From Pseudomonas sp. PDM16 (GTDB lineage Bacteria > Pseudomonadota > Gammaproteobacteria > Pseudomonadales > Pseudomonadaceae): DNA of 64,000 nt. Every line of letters starts with the position of its first letter. The stretch's first letter is position 1. Below are positions 1-8,512 of this stretch, in pieces. The notes beneath the pieces were generated by a model, which saw nothing but the letters and a program-made list of their open reading frames with translations, did no database searches and was not told the DNA's origin. The stretch covers positions 310,001 to 374,000 of the forward strand of contig NZ_JACVAM010000005.1 in NCBI RefSeq assembly GCF_014851865.1, written 5' to 3'. The position numbers and the translations under genes were made by a program.

Positions 1-1358
1 GGGCTGACGCTGAGGGTGAGTTGGTCGCTGCGCTTGGTCAGCTGGCTCAAGGCTCCGCCTTCCTCGAGCGTGCTGACCAGGCTAAGGTCGGCGTAATCCT
101 CGGTACGTTCGATGCGCTGCGCGGTAATGCCGAAGCGCCTGGAATAGTAGCTGTAGCCCAGGCTGTACTGCCTTCCGTTGCCGAGTCCCTGGCTTTGGCT
201 GACAGAGGTGGTGAGCGTGCCCAGCATGCCCAGGCCGAAGGTGCCGCCGATACCACCCAGCTGCAGGTCGTCGCCGATTTCCGCATGACCTTCCAGAGTG
301 AGCCGATCGGTTATGCCATAGCGCAGCGATCCACTACCGGCCAGGCTGCCGTAGGAGAAGTTCTCCATGCCGTACTCCCTGCGCAGCTTGCCGGCCGAGA
401 GCGAGTAGTCGAACAGCCCTTTGCGGAGCAGCGTGTCGGTTACGTAGAACGGTACGGTGGTGGTTACCTGGCGGCCCAGGGCGTCGGTAGTGACCAGTGT
501 CGCGGTGCCGGCACCGCTGATGTACGGGACGGTGTTTAGCGTGAAGGGTCCAGGGCGCAGTATCTCGCTGCCCACTCGTGAGTTATCGATGAACAGATCC
601 AGCGTGCTGGGGACTGTGGCGTCACCATCGAACTGGGGCAGGGGGTAGGTGATCAGGTCGGGGCGCAGAGCGAAGTTGCGTGCAATCTGCAGTCCGCCAA
701 TGCGCACGGCGCGGCTCCAGGTCAACGCATCCGTCACCAGGTCGCCTCCGCCGTAGCTGGTCAGCTCATCCTGGCGGTTGAAGCGCCAGCTGGTGTCATA
801 GCGAATGTAACCATCATGGTACGCGGTGTCGCCGAAGCTGTGCCGATACACCCCGGTGTTGGAGAAGACCCCGAAACCATCGAAAACCCGCTGCTCCAGC
901 CATGTATTGGCGTAGTGGGCTCCATTGTCGCTATCGCTGTAATACAGGTCGTAGTTGAACAGTGCACCGAGCGAGCTCTGTGCGGGCAGAGAGTCAATGG
1001 TACGGGACGTTCCGAACTGCTGGCGGGGAAGCCACTCGCTCGGCAGCGTGAGATGCAGTTGCTGGCTGTCCTGCCGGTACTCGTTGATCAACCCGGCGAT
1101 CGAGTCGAGCGCCACCCAAGGGTCTCCGCTGGCCTCCAGAGGCACGCCCACGGCTACCAGCTCGCCGCGCTCCATATATAGGTGCCCGCGCAGAGACTGC
1201 ACCTGCAGTACCTTGCCGCTCGGCAGCTCGTTCACCACCAGCTCCAGATAGAGCTGATCGGCTGCCTCCAGCTCTTCCTGGGACGCCGCCTGGAGTGGGA
1301 GCACGAACAGCGCTGCCCAGAGGACGAGGCAGTGCAGCCAGCTACTGGCGCGGAATAT
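1..1358 (-). CDS. csuD: Csu-type outer-membrane usher, 5' part (cut by window edge)
   Basis: Outer-membrane usher that would accept chaperone-bound pilins and thread the pilus through the membrane. About 450 N-terminal residues are visible and the frame stays open to base 1. A hydrophobic signal stretch (WLHCLVLWAALFVLPL) is followed by an N-terminal usher domain and the start of the beta-barrel, with alternating aromatic strands. It directly follows the chaperone gene, as in csuABCDE-type operons. No ATG, GTG or TTG sits where the signal peptide needs one. Reading back from the signal, the in-frame options are CTG codons or an ATA at 1358, inside the 3' end of the chaperone gene. The start is therefore uncertain. 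The usher assignment rests on operon position and overall composition. Confidence 0.8.
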   Translation of the reverse strand, partial: MFRASSWLHCLVLWAALFVLPLQAASQEELEAADQLYLELVVNELPSGKVLQVQSLRGHLYMERGELVAVGVPLEASGDPWVALDSIAGLINEYRQDSQQLHLTLPSEWLPRQQFGTSRTIDSLPAQSSLGALFNYDLYYSDSDNGAHYANTWLEQRVFDGFGVFSNTGVYRHSFGDTAYHDGYIRYDTSWRFNRQDELTSYGGGDLVTDALTWSRAVRIGGLQIARNFALRPDLITYPLPQFDGDATVPSTLDLFIDNSRVGSEILRPGPFTLNTVPYISGAGTATLVTTDALGRQVTTTVPFYVTDTLLRKGLFDYSLSAGKLRREYGMENFSYGSLAGSGSLRYGITDRLTLEGHAEIGDDLQLGGIGGTFGLGMLGTLTTSVSQSQGLGNGRQYSLGYSYYSRRFGITAQRIERTEDYADLSLVSTLEEGGALSQLTKRSDQLTLSVS

Positions 1359-2118
1359 CCTGCAGTTCTTGCCATTCGTTGATCCGTGCCTGCAGGCGAC
1401 CCTGCTCAGGTGCAGCGGGAGGGAGCTGCCAGCGCATCTCGGCACCGGGGAGCACGTAGCCGAGCAGACCCTGAGCGAGGCTGAATGTGTTGGCTCCATG
1501 GTGCAGGCTGACTTGCGACAGCCGTGCATGGGCCGGACCTCTGTTCTGGATAAGGAGAAAGCGCTGGCCGTTCTGTGCTTCGATCCGGTAACGCAGCTGG
1601 GGCGCGAGTCCTTGGCCCTTGTGCGACGCGTCATCGATGCCATCGTCCAGGTAGGCCCCATTGCCAAGGACGAAAAGCGGGACCGAATAACGCATCTGGA
1701 ACTGCACACCGAGCTGTGGGGGCCGTTCGGAAGGAGGCAGGACCTCGTCCACCAGTACCCGATAGCTCTGCGAGGCGCCCGGTGGCGGTGATTGCAGGTT
1801 GACCAGGCGTACCAGCTGCCGTTTGCCTGGTTGCAATGTGGTCATTGGCGGACTGCCAACCACCTGCTTCTGCGGAATCAGCTGGTCCTCGAAGCCCGTC
1901 TGTTGCCAGGCCAGCACGCGTATCTGCAGGTCCACCGGGGCTGCTCCGCGATTTTCCAGCCACAGCGCCACGGCTTTCTGATCGGCCTCGATCAGAGGGT
2001 TGATCGGCCAGATCAGAATCGAGCTGGCGGCCCCGCAAGTCTGTGCGGTCAGCCAGCTCGCCAGCAGCAACCAGCGCAGTCGAGTGGGGGTAGGGGGAGG
2101 TGAGCGAGTCATGGTCAT
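1342..2118 (-). CDS. csuC: Periplasmic pilus chaperone (PapD-like, CsuC type)
   Basis: Periplasmic chaperone expected to cap pilin subunits by donor-strand complementation and deliver them to the usher. The 258-residue protein has an N-terminal hydrophobic signal segment (about residues 14-30). The first immunoglobulin-like domain follows, starting with a short strand (SSILIWPINPLIEADQKAVA), and carries the QLVRLV-like edge strand typical of pili assembly chaperones. The second domain ends near the C-terminus. Its ATG abuts the stop of the upstream pilin-like gene, and its 3' end overlaps the 5' end of the usher frame, so translation is probably coupled. Family assignment is firm; the precise Csu name is inferred from the SCPU-domain neighbours. 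Confidence 0.9.
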   Translation of the reverse strand: MTMTRSPPPTPTRLRWLLLASWLTAQTCGAASSILIWPINPLIEADQKAVALWLENRGAAPVDLQIRVLAWQQTGFEDQLIPQKQVVGSPPMTTLQPGKRQLVRLVNLQSPPPGASQSYRVLVDEVLPPSERPPQLGVQFQMRYSVPLFVLGNGAYLDDGIDDASHKGQGLAPQLRYRIEAQNGQRFLLIQNRGPAHARLSQVSLHHGANTFSLAQGLLGYVLPGAEMRWQLPPAAPEQGRLQARINEWQELQDIPRQ

Positions 2119-2691
2119 TCAATAGGTCAGGGTCACTGTGACGGTATCCAGATAGAAACCTGCCGAGGGCATGGGGCTGACGGCGAACAGCCGGGCGTAA
2201 ACCGGATAGGTCTGGCTCGCCCCACTCGCGGGAAAGGCAGTGCTCAGGCTGATGCCGCCGTTGCTGCCGTTGCCCCAGATCACGCTGTAGCCGGCGTCCT
2301 GGTAGAGCTGATAACGCAGTCGCTCGCTGCCCCTCGCCAGGAAGCGGCCGGTACCGACGCTGGTGGCGTTGTTGCCTGCATTGAGTGACAGAGTCACTGG
2401 TGTGCCGGGTGAGCACTGCAGAGTGATCGAACCACTTCCCGGTGAGCTGACCGTATCCCGATTGCTGCCGAGGGTACTGACCTGGCCGAACGAGATTGTT
2501 CCAAACGTCGTGACGTCGCTTCCCCCGGTGCCCAGCAGGCAGCCGGGCACGATCTGCGCCCGTAGTTCGAAGCTGCGGCTGATGAGCTGGTCGTTGACGC
2601 CGGTGTCTGCCCGAGCAGGCGGCAGCCATGCGAGGGCGAGCCAGGGCCAGGCGATGAGCAGCACCCGCATGGTGGGCTGCCGGAGCCACAT
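2119..2691 (-). CDS. SCPU-domain pilin-like protein (CsuB type)
   Basis: Secreted pilin-like subunit of about 190 residues with a signal peptide ending near ARA-DTG. It carries a spore-coat-U (SCPU) domain: an N-terminal strand containing a Cys (QIVPGCLLG), a GTISFGQV block, ITLQCSPG with the second Cys, a YQLYQDAGYSVIWGNG motif and the C-terminal strand (LDTVTVTLTY). The two Cys probably form the usual disulfide. The ATG at 2691 overlaps the upstream stop by one base (TGATG); a GTG at 2694 is an alternative. In Csu systems the second and third SCPU genes encode minor subunits, which is the inferred role here. Confidence 0.87.
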   Translation of the reverse strand: MWLRQPTMRVLLIAWPWLALAWLPPARADTGVNDQLISRSFELRAQIVPGCLLGTGGSDVTTFGTISFGQVSTLGSNRDTVSSPGSGSITLQCSPGTPVTLSLNAGNNATSVGTGRFLARGSERLRYQLYQDAGYSVIWGNGSNGGISLSTAFPASGASQTYPVYARLFAVSPMPSAGFYLDTVTVTLTY

Positions 2692-3203
2692 CACCAGCCC
2701 ACCGTGACGGTCAGAACATCACTGTAATTACCTGCCTGGGGCACGGCCTGCGCCGGTATGCGGCCGTAGACGGGCAGCCATTGGTCCTGCCCGTTGCCGA
2801 TGCCGGTCACGCCAGTGCTGTTATCCCAGACGGTGGCATAGTCGGCGGCGGTATAGAGGTTGTAGGAGATCTGTGCGGCGCCGGGACCGAGCATCCGGCG
2901 ATTGCCAACCACGCCGCTCTGTCCGCCATTGATCAGCACTCGATAGGGAACATTCTGCTGGCAGTTGACCCGCACCGCGCCGGCATTGGGTTGGCCGGCC
3001 TTGCTGAGGGTGTTGTTGAGCGCGAAGTGAGTGCCGAAATCCAGAGCGCCGAAGCTGACGCCCCCACCGGTGACGGTACCTGCCTGACAGGCGGGAAGCA
3101 CCTCGACACTCAGGCCGATGGTAGCGGTCTTGTCGACTGCCGGCAGCTCGCTCGAGCCGAGCAAGAGCGCTGTTATGAGCCACGTAAGCGATGTGCGGCG
3201 CAT
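2691..3203 (-). CDS. SCPU-domain pilin-like protein (CsuA type)
   Basis: Second SCPU-domain subunit, 170 residues, with a signal peptide (TSLTWLITALLLGSSELPA) and the same block order as its neighbours. A Cys lies near residue 39 (LPACQAG), then VSFGALDFG, VRVNCQQNV, SYNLYTAADYATVWDN, and a C-terminal strand ending in VTVGW. It lies 30 bases downstream of the first pilin gene and overlaps the start of the next one. It is probably a minor or adaptor pilin of the same archaic chaperone-usher pilus. The three SCPU proteins share motifs but differ widely elsewhere, so the duplication is old. Confidence 0.87.
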   Translation of the reverse strand: MRRTSLTWLITALLLGSSELPAVDKTATIGLSVEVLPACQAGTVTGGGVSFGALDFGTHFALNNTLSKAGQPNAGAVRVNCQQNVPYRVLINGGQSGVVGNRRMLGPGAAQISYNLYTAADYATVWDNSTGVTGIGNGQDQWLPVYGRIPAQAVPQAGNYSDVLTVTVGW

Positions 3204-3233
3204 TTTTCATCCCTGAGCTGTTTTCCCGCCTTC

Positions 3234-3767
3234 CTACCAGGTCACGGTTACCTGGACCGTATCGTTGTAAGTGCCGGGCGCCGGTGTGGCCTGAGCCGGT
3301 ACTCGGCCATAGACGATCACCTCTTCGTCGGCACCGGTGCCGCTGCCGGTCAGCACTGTGCCAGTAGCACCTCCATCACCCCAGGGAACAGAGCGAGCAC
3401 TGTCCTGGTACAGGTTGTAGGAAACGAACTGCCCGCCGTTCTGCATGCGCCTCTGGCTGCCGTTGGGATTGGCGCCTCCACTGATGGCGATGCTGTAGTT
3501 GGTGCCGACGCTGCATTCCAATCCGAACGAGGCGCCGCCGGCGTTGCCAACGGAGCGGCCATCGATGGTGTTGTCCAGATTGGTGTAGTCACCGAAGGTC
3601 AGGGAGCCGAAGTTGTTGACGCCTCCCGTCTCGCTGCCATTGGTGACGGTACATCCGGTCCCCACCGTGATCTGCACGCTCATCTGGCCTTGAATTTCCC
3701 CGGCGGCCCAGGCCGAAGTCCCTGCGACACTCAATAGAATTGCCGAGATTCTTGCGAAGTGGCTCAT
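3234..3767 (-). CDS. SCPU-domain pilin, probable major subunit (CsuA/B type)
   Basis: First gene of the pilus operon. From the ATG at 3767 the product is 177 residues with a clear signal peptide (MSHFARISAILLSVAGTSAWA). The mature part shows the SCPU pattern: GTGCTV, a NNFGSLTFGDY block, SFGLECSVG, SYNLYQDSARSVPWGDG and a terminal VQVTVTW strand. An upstream in-frame start would place 11 polar residues before the signal, so 3767, preceded by a GAGGGATGG-like ribosome site, is preferred. Its promoter-proximal position and high Gly/Asn content fit a major pilin. A sigma-70-like promoter is visible about 45 bases upstream. Confidence 0.87.
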   Translation of the reverse strand: MSHFARISAILLSVAGTSAWAAGEIQGQMSVQITVGTGCTVTNGSETGGVNNFGSLTFGDYTNLDNTIDGRSVGNAGGASFGLECSVGTNYSIAISGGANPNGSQRRMQNGGQFVSYNLYQDSARSVPWGDGGATGTVLTGSGTGADEEVIVYGRVPAQATPAPGTYNDTVQVTVTW

Positions 3768-3809
3768 GGCTGATCCATCCCTCGAGGCGAAAAGCTCCAC
3801 TCAATTGGG

Positions 3810-3838
3810 ACCATAGTTCAGCGAGAGACGTGCCTCAA
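3810..3838 (-). promoter_or_regulatory. Sigma-70-like promoter of the pilus operon
   Basis: On the minus strand, TTGAGG (3838-3833) and TATGGT (3815-3810) are separated by 17 bases. They lie about 45 bases upstream of the first pilin ATG at 3767. The remaining 3' part of the intergenic region (about 3840-4100) shows no other clear gene or hairpin. The call is based on spacing and hexamer similarity only. Confidence 0.45.
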
Positions 3839-4100
3839 ATGTGACGGCATAGGGGGCTGTGGCTAGGTGTTAGATAACCTTTTGAGAGTCTTATGGTTTT
3901 TCTGAGTGATGGATTTTTGCTGGCGATCGCAGTCACCTATGGCTTACACGTCGATCAGCTATGACGTACGCGCGCATGGCTACGGACTTTGACTTTTCGA
4001 TCAGATTGATGCGGGAGAGGTGCTCTCGCGGTCGGTGAGATGACAGGAGTGACGGCGAGGAGAGCTGGTCAGGGCGATGCCCGTCGATTCGGAGGGGGCT
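3839..4100. other. Intergenic region, no gene recognised
   Basis: Together with the promoter above, this fills the gap between the pilus operon and apt. It contains short AT-richer stretches around 3870-3920 and several stop codons in every frame. I see no convincing small gene, tRNA or hairpin terminator. A distal regulatory site for the pilus operon could be here but cannot be pointed to. Confidence 0.5.
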
Positions 4101-4649
4101 TCAGCTTTCGCTGAGTTCGAAAGCCGTGAGTGTGAATACGGGAATGCCCATATCCTGCAGCTTTTGCGACCCGCCCAGCTCGGGTAGGTCGATGATCGCG
4201 GCTGCCTCGTGCACGGTAGCACCCAGACGGCGCACCAGGCGCGCGGCGGCCAGTAGCGTGCCGCCGGTGGCAATCAGGTCATCGAAGACCAGCACACGGT
4301 CGCCTTCACACAGGCTGTCGGCGTGCACTTCCAGCAGCGCTTCGCCGTATTCGGTCTGATAGCTCTCGGCGAGCACCTCCGCTGGCAGCTTACCCTGCTT
4401 GCGGAACAGGATCAGCGGCTTGTTCAGCTCGTAAGCCATGATTGAGCCGAACAGGAAGCCGCGGGCATCCATGGCAGCGATATGGCTGAACTCGGTTTCG
4501 ACGTAGCGCTGGATGAAGCTGTCCACCACCATGCGCAACGCACGCGGTGACTGGAACAGCGGAGTGATATCACGGAATACCACGCCGGGCTTGGGGAAGT
4601 CCGGTACCGGGCGAATCAGCGACTTGATGGCGAATTCGTCGAAGATCAT
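4101..4649 (-). CDS. apt: Adenine phosphoribosyltransferase
   Basis: Cytoplasmic purine-salvage enzyme that converts adenine and PRPP to AMP and pyrophosphate. The 182-residue product has the family pattern: [15 protein letters not shown] near residues 18-32, [10 protein letters not shown] near 60-69, and the PRPP-binding loop [14 protein letters not shown] near 119-132. The ATG at 4649 is preceded by AGGAG at a spacing of six bases. A longer frame continues upstream through the anr gene but its sequence there is non-family, so the internal start is used. Apt lies directly downstream of anr on the same strand, an order also found in P. aeruginosa. Confidence 0.97.
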   Translation of the reverse strand: MIFDEFAIKSLIRPVPDFPKPGVVFRDITPLFQSPRALRMVVDSFIQRYVETEFSHIAAMDARGFLFGSIMAYELNKPLILFRKQGKLPAEVLAESYQTEYGEALLEVHADSLCEGDRVLVFDDLIATGGTLLAAARLVRRLGATVHEAAAIIDLPELGGSQKLQDMGIPVFTLTAFELSES

Positions 4650-4657
4650 CGGTGCTC

Positions 4658-5392
4658 CTAGTCGGGCATGTTGCCGCCAGCCAGGGCGCACAGCTCGATC
4701 GGATCGAGGATCTGTACTTCCTTGCCTTCGGCATTGATCAGGCCGTTCTGCTGGAAGCGGGTGAACACGCGGGACACGGTTTCCACGGCCAGCCCCAGGT
4801 AATTGCCGACCTCGTTGCGCGACATGGCCAGGCGGAACTGGTTGGCCGAGAAGCCACGGGCGCGGAAGCGGGCCGACAGGTTGACCAGGAATGTGGCGAT
4901 ACGCTCGTCCGCGGTTTTCTTCGAGAGCAGCAACATCATCTGCTGGTCGTCGCGAATCTCGCGGCTCATCACCCGCATCAGCTGGCGGCGCAGCTGTGGC
5001 AACTGCACCGACAGCTCGTCCAGCCGCTCGAAGGGAATCTCGCACACCGAGGTGGTTTCCAGGGCCTGGGACGAGACCGGATAGAACTCCGTATCGACAC
5101 CGGACAGGCCGACCAGCTCGCTGGGCAGATGGAAGCCGGTGATCTGTTCTTCGCCCGAGTCACTCAGGGTGAAGGTCTTGAGGGCGCCGGCTCGCACGGC
5201 GAAAACCGAGTCGAAAGCATCGCCCTGGCGGAACAGGAATTCGCCCTTCTTCAGCGGGCGCCCGCGCTTGACGATACGGTCCAGGGCATCCATGTCTTCC
5301 AGGTTCAGCGACAGCGGCAGGCAGAGAGGCGCCAGGCTGCAATCCTTGCAGTGGGCCTGGTGGGAGCTGTGAACCTTGATCGTTTCTGACAT
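4658..5392 (-). CDS. anr: Anr, oxygen-sensing Fnr/Crp-family regulator
   Basis: Global anaerobic regulator. The family binds an oxygen-labile [4Fe-4S] cluster and activates promoters with TTGAT-N4-ATCAA boxes. From the ATG at 5392 the protein is 244 residues. The cluster ligands are visible as C15, C18 and C24 ([11 protein letters not shown]) plus C117 (TSVCEIPF). The cyclic-nucleotide-like sensory domain spans about 30-130, a dimerisation helix follows, and the helix-turn-helix ([20 protein letters not shown]) lies near 190-210. Probable targets are in this window: a 9/10 box before hemN and a perfect box before the second ccoN. The upstream in-frame start would add eight unrelated residues and is less likely. 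Confidence 0.97.
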   Translation of the reverse strand: MSETIKVHSSHQAHCKDCSLAPLCLPLSLNLEDMDALDRIVKRGRPLKKGEFLFRQGDAFDSVFAVRAGALKTFTLSDSGEEQITGFHLPSELVGLSGVDTEFYPVSSQALETTSVCEIPFERLDELSVQLPQLRRQLMRVMSREIRDDQQMMLLLSKKTADERIATFLVNLSARFRARGFSANQFRLAMSRNEVGNYLGLAVETVSRVFTRFQQNGLINAEGKEVQILDPIELCALAGGNMPD

Positions 5393-5556
5393 CGGAAATC
5401 CCTGACTGGAGATCACACACGAAGATAAAGGTTAACCCATGGGCCCGCGCCGGGGCCAGCACGACCATGGTTGATTGCAAAAATGGCTGACCGAAAGCTC
5501 AAGTTTCCTGTTCATCGCCCGATATTCTCGTAAGGAAACGCGTCGAGGGTAACTCC

Positions 5557-6006
5557 ATGCTGAAGGTGGATGTAGGCGGGCTGACCGAGCGGTTGGGCGT
5601 GGCGATTCAGCGCCACGCTGCTCGGGAGAGGGGCGAGGAGCCCAGTGAGCGTGAAGTGCAGGAAGGCCTGCGGGTCACCCTGTCCGAGCTGGGGAAGTCT
5701 CGGGCCGCGGAGAAGAATGATGATGTGGACGAGGCCGATCTGCCCGACAACATCAAGGAACTCGTCAAGCTCATCCGGGCGCTGCGTCAGCAGGTCGCTG
5801 AAAAACAAGCCGAGTTGCAGGCCCTGGCGGCGGATCGGGACATGGACCCGGACATCAAGCAGGCGCGGGCGGAGGCCCTTCGTGGGGAGTTGGCTTCACT
5901 GCAGAGTGCACTGACCGCCGCGCAGATGAACCTGGCCGATGCTCTCAAGGATGAGCGTCTCAGCGACGACCAGCGCATGCAAGCGGTCAAGCTGTCGATG
6001 TCCTGA
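5557..6006 (+). CDS. Small coiled-coil protein of unknown function
   Basis: 149-residue soluble protein with no signal peptide or membrane segment. It is strongly charged. Residues about 70-135 (KELVKLIRALRQQVAEKQ and following) read as a continuous amphipathic helix, probably a coiled coil, with a short linker at DRDMDPD. The pattern recalls FlxA-like proteins, but I would not assign that name. It is divergent from anr and convergent with hemN, and a gene in this place is also found in P. aeruginosa. A weak GC hairpin (about 6010-6030) follows the stop. Function unknown. Confidence 0.75.
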   Translation: MLKVDVGGLTERLGVAIQRHAARERGEEPSEREVQEGLRVTLSELGKSRAAEKNDDVDEADLPDNIKELVKLIRALRQQVAEKQAELQALAADRDMDPDIKQARAEALRGELASLQSALTAAQMNLADALKDERLSDDQRMQAVKLSMS

Positions 6007-6041
6007 TGGGCCGCCGCCGCTAGGGCGGCAACCCGTAGGCA

Positions 6042-7424
6042 TCAGATCACTCGCGAGAAGCGCTGCTGGTTCTGCTGCTCCAGGTAGTGGTCGAACAGCA
6101 TGCACAGTGAGCGCACCAGCAGGCGCCCGGCCGGGCGGACTTCGATGCCCTGGTCGTTCAGGTCGATAAGACCGTCGCGGGCCAACTGCTGCAGTTGCGG
6201 CCAGATGGCCGAGAAGTAGCTGCGGAAGTCGATGGCAAAGCGCTGCTCGATCTCGCGGAAACTCAACTGGAACTGGCAGATCAGTGCCTGGATTACGGCG
6301 CGGCGGATGCGGTCGTCTTCGACGCAAAGCAGGCCACGTTGGGTGGCCAGCTGGCCATTGCCGAGGCTCTGCTGGTAGTTGGACAGATCGCTGCTGTTCT
6401 GGCTATAGAGGTCGCCAACCTGGCTGATGGCAGAAACGCCCAGGCCGATCAGGTCGCAATGTCCGTGGGTGGTATAGCCCTGGAAATTGCGTTGCAGGGT
6501 GCCGTCTTCCTGGGCCATGGCCAGCTCGTCGTCGGGCAGGGCGAAGTGATCCATGCCGATGTAGCGATAACCGGCGGCTGTGAGCTGCTCGATGCTGCCC
6601 TGCAGCATGGCGAGCTTGTCCGCCGGAGCGGGTAACTCGTCGGCGTTGATCCGACGTTGTGGCATGAAGCGCTCCGGCAGGTGCGCGTAGTTGAACACCG
6701 AGAGTCGATCCGGTTGCAGCGCGATGACCTCGGCGACGGTTCGGGCAAAGCGCTCCGGAGTCTGCCGTGGCAGGCCGTAGATCAGGTCGATGTTCACGGA
6801 GCGGTATTGCAGCGCGTGGGCGGCATCGACGATGGCACGGGTCTGTTCCAGGGTCTGCAGGCGATTGATGGCGCGTTGTACGTCCGGGTCGAGATCCTGT
6901 ACGCCGATGCTGACGCGATTGAAACCAAGCTCGCGGAGCAGTCCCATGGTTGACCAGTCGGCTTCGCGCGGGTCGATCTCTATGCCGTAGTCGCCACTGT
7001 CGTCATCCAGCAAGTGGAAATGCTGGCGCAGGCTGCCCATCAGGCGGCGCAGCTCGTCGTGGCTGAGGAAGGTCGGGGTGCCGCCGCCGAAATGCAGTTG
7101 CTCGACTATCTGGTTCTTGTCCAGATGGCAGGCGACAAGGGCGATCTCCTGCTCCAGGTGTTCGAGGTAGGGCTGTGCACGCCCACGATCCTTGGTGATC
7201 ACCTTGTTGCAGGCACAGTAGTAGCAGATGTTGGCGCAGAACGGCACGTGTACGTACAGGGACAGCGGACGCTGTGCCTTGCGGCTGTCACGCAGGGCAT
7301 GCAGCAGGTCGAAGGAGCCGATATCGCCGAGGAACTGCACGGCGGTGGGGTAGGAGGTGTAGCGCGGGCCTGGCCGGTCGTAGCGACGGATCAGGTCTGC
7401 GTCCCAGCGGATGGCGTCGAGCAT
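6042..7424 (-). CDS. hemN: Oxygen-independent coproporphyrinogen III oxidase
   Basis: Radical-SAM enzyme that decarboxylates coproporphyrinogen III to protoporphyrinogen IX without oxygen, supplying haem under microaerobic or anaerobic conditions. The ATG at 7424 gives 460 residues, the usual length. The radical-SAM cysteines are C63, C67 and C70 (VPFCANICYYCACN), and the SAM-binding GGGTPT follows. The C-terminal HemN domain is intact. An extended upstream reading adds 15 unrelated residues and would run into the Anr box region. The Anr box and TAGACT -10 element upstream put it under Anr control, which fits the cbb3 oxidase genes nearby needing haem at low oxygen. Confidence 0.97.
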   Translation of the reverse strand: MLDAIRWDADLIRRYDRPGPRYTSYPTAVQFLGDIGSFDLLHALRDSRKAQRPLSLYVHVPFCANICYYCACNKVITKDRGRAQPYLEHLEQEIALVACHLDKNQIVEQLHFGGGTPTFLSHDELRRLMGSLRQHFHLLDDDSGDYGIEIDPREADWSTMGLLRELGFNRVSIGVQDLDPDVQRAINRLQTLEQTRAIVDAAHALQYRSVNIDLIYGLPRQTPERFARTVAEVIALQPDRLSVFNYAHLPERFMPQRRINADELPAPADKLAMLQGSIEQLTAAGYRYIGMDHFALPDDELAMAQEDGTLQRNFQGYTTHGHCDLIGLGVSAISQVGDLYSQNSSDLSNYQQSLGNGQLATQRGLLCVEDDRIRRAVIQALICQFQLSFREIEQRFAIDFRSYFSAIWPQLQQLARDGLIDLNDQGIEVRPAGRLLVRSLCMLFDHYLEQQNQQRFSRVI

Positions 7425-7453
7425 TGGATAATCCCTGGAGTGACAGTGTTGCC

Positions 7454-7494
7454 AGTCTAGGGGCTGCATCGGGCCGGCTCTTGATCTGAGTCAG
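7454..7494 (-). promoter_or_regulatory. Anr-dependent promoter of hemN
   Basis: TTGATCTGAGTCAG at 7481-7494 matches the Anr/Fnr consensus TTGAY-N4-RTCAA at nine of ten fixed positions. A TAGACT -10 element sits at 7459-7454 on the minus strand. This puts the box centre about 40-41 bases upstream of the predicted start site, the class II activator position. The hemN ATG is about 60 bases downstream of the box. Confidence 0.7.
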
Positions 7495-7600
7495 GCTGTC
7501 GCATGTTCAGCCAGCCCAGCAGCCAAGCGGGTGCCAGGCCGCTTCGCCGAGCAGAGATGCTCGAGATCAATCCCGCTTCTTGAGCGACGGTAGGGGGCTG

Positions 7601-8284
7601 TCAGTGGCCCATCAGCCAATGTTGGTGTGGGCCGGGCATCGTCCAGATGCCGAACAGAATCACCAACACGCCGCCCGCAACACGCACCCCGCGCTTGCGC
7701 AACAGGCTGGTCAGTCGTTCCGCCGCCATACCGGTGGCCAGCAATACCGGCCAGGTGCCCAGGCCGAAGGCCAGCATCAGCAGTGCGCTGTCGGTCGGCG
7801 AGCCTTGGCTGGAGGCCCATAGCAGGGTGCTGTAGACCAAACCGCATGGCAGCCAGCCCCAGACGGCGCCTAGCAGCAGCGCACGCGGCAGGCTGCTGAC
7901 CGGCATCAGGCGACTGGCGATAGGTTGCAGGTGGCGCCAGAGGTGGCGGCCGAGACCTTCGATGCGGGTCAGTCCGCTCCACCAGCCTGCCAGGTACAGA
8001 CCCATGGCGATCAGCAGCAGCGCGGCGATCACGCGCAGAACCATAGCAGCCGGACTGCTGGCCACGGCCCAGCCCGCGAGTCCAATCAACAGGCCGGCAC
8101 TGGTATAGCTGAGGATGCGGCCAAGGTTGTAGGCCAGCAGCAGGCGAAAGCGGTGGGCGCGTTGTTCGGGGGGAATGGCCAGGGTCAGTGCGCCCATCAG
8201 GCCACCGCACATGCCCAGGCAGTGGCCGCCGCCGAGCAGGCCGAGGATCATGGCCGACATCAGCAGCGGGGCCAGCTCAGGCAC
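7601..8284 (-). CDS. SafE/TauE-like (DsbD_2-type) membrane protein linked to cbb3 assembly
   Basis: 227-residue integral membrane protein with about six helices. It has the signature GGGHCLGMCGG near residues 18-28 in the first helix and a symmetric WLPCGLVYS in a later helix. Paired Cys/His or Cys in these places recall the DsbD/CcdA transmembrane fold and suggest metal or thiol handling. Its start overlaps the end of ccoS by eight bases, so it is the last gene of the ccoGHIS accessory operon. Genes of this type follow ccoS in many pseudomonads. A role in copper delivery or redox maturation of the oxidase is inference from position. Confidence 0.8.
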   Translation of the reverse strand: MPELAPLLMSAMILGLLGGGHCLGMCGGLMGALTLAIPPEQRAHRFRLLLAYNLGRILSYTSAGLLIGLAGWAVASSPAAMVLRVIAALLLIAMGLYLAGWWSGLTRIEGLGRHLWRHLQPIASRLMPVSSLPRALLLGAVWGWLPCGLVYSTLLWASSQGSPTDSALLMLAFGLGTWPVLLATGMAAERLTSLLRKRGVRVAGGVLVILFGIWTMPGPHQHWLMGH

Positions 8285-8486
8285 GCGGCTCTTCCTGGGT
8301 GGTTTCGTCCTTGTCGGCCTCGGCGATACCAGCCTTGTGCTGCGGGTCTTCGTCGTCGAACAGGATGCTGTGGGCCGGGCTGTCCAGGTCGTCGTACTGG
8401 CCGTTGTCCACGGCCCAGACGAACAGCCAGATGGCGAAGCCTACCAGGGCCACGGCAATCGGGATCAGGATGTAGATGGCAGACAT
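8277..8486 (-). CDS. ccoS: CcoS, cbb3 oxidase maturation protein
   Basis: Small membrane protein (69 residues) with one N-terminal transmembrane helix (IYILIPIAVALVGFAIWLFVW) followed by an acidic cytoplasmic tail. It contains the family signature GQYDDLDSPAHSILFDD, residues 29-45. CcoS is needed for cofactor insertion into cbb3-type oxidases. It lies between the copper ATPase gene ccoI and a SafE-like gene. A 90-base spacer holding two hairpins separates it from ccoI. Confidence 0.95.
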   Translation of the reverse strand: MSAIYILIPIAVALVGFAIWLFVWAVDNGQYDDLDSPAHSILFDDEDPQHKAGIAEADKDETTQEEPRA

Positions 8487-8512
8487 GGAGTCTCCGGATA
8501 CGTACCAGGCTT

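Noticed and set aside
5465-5485. Possible Anr box upstream of anr (TTGATTGCAAAAATGG)
   Set aside because: Only the first half-site fits; the second half does not resemble RTCAA.
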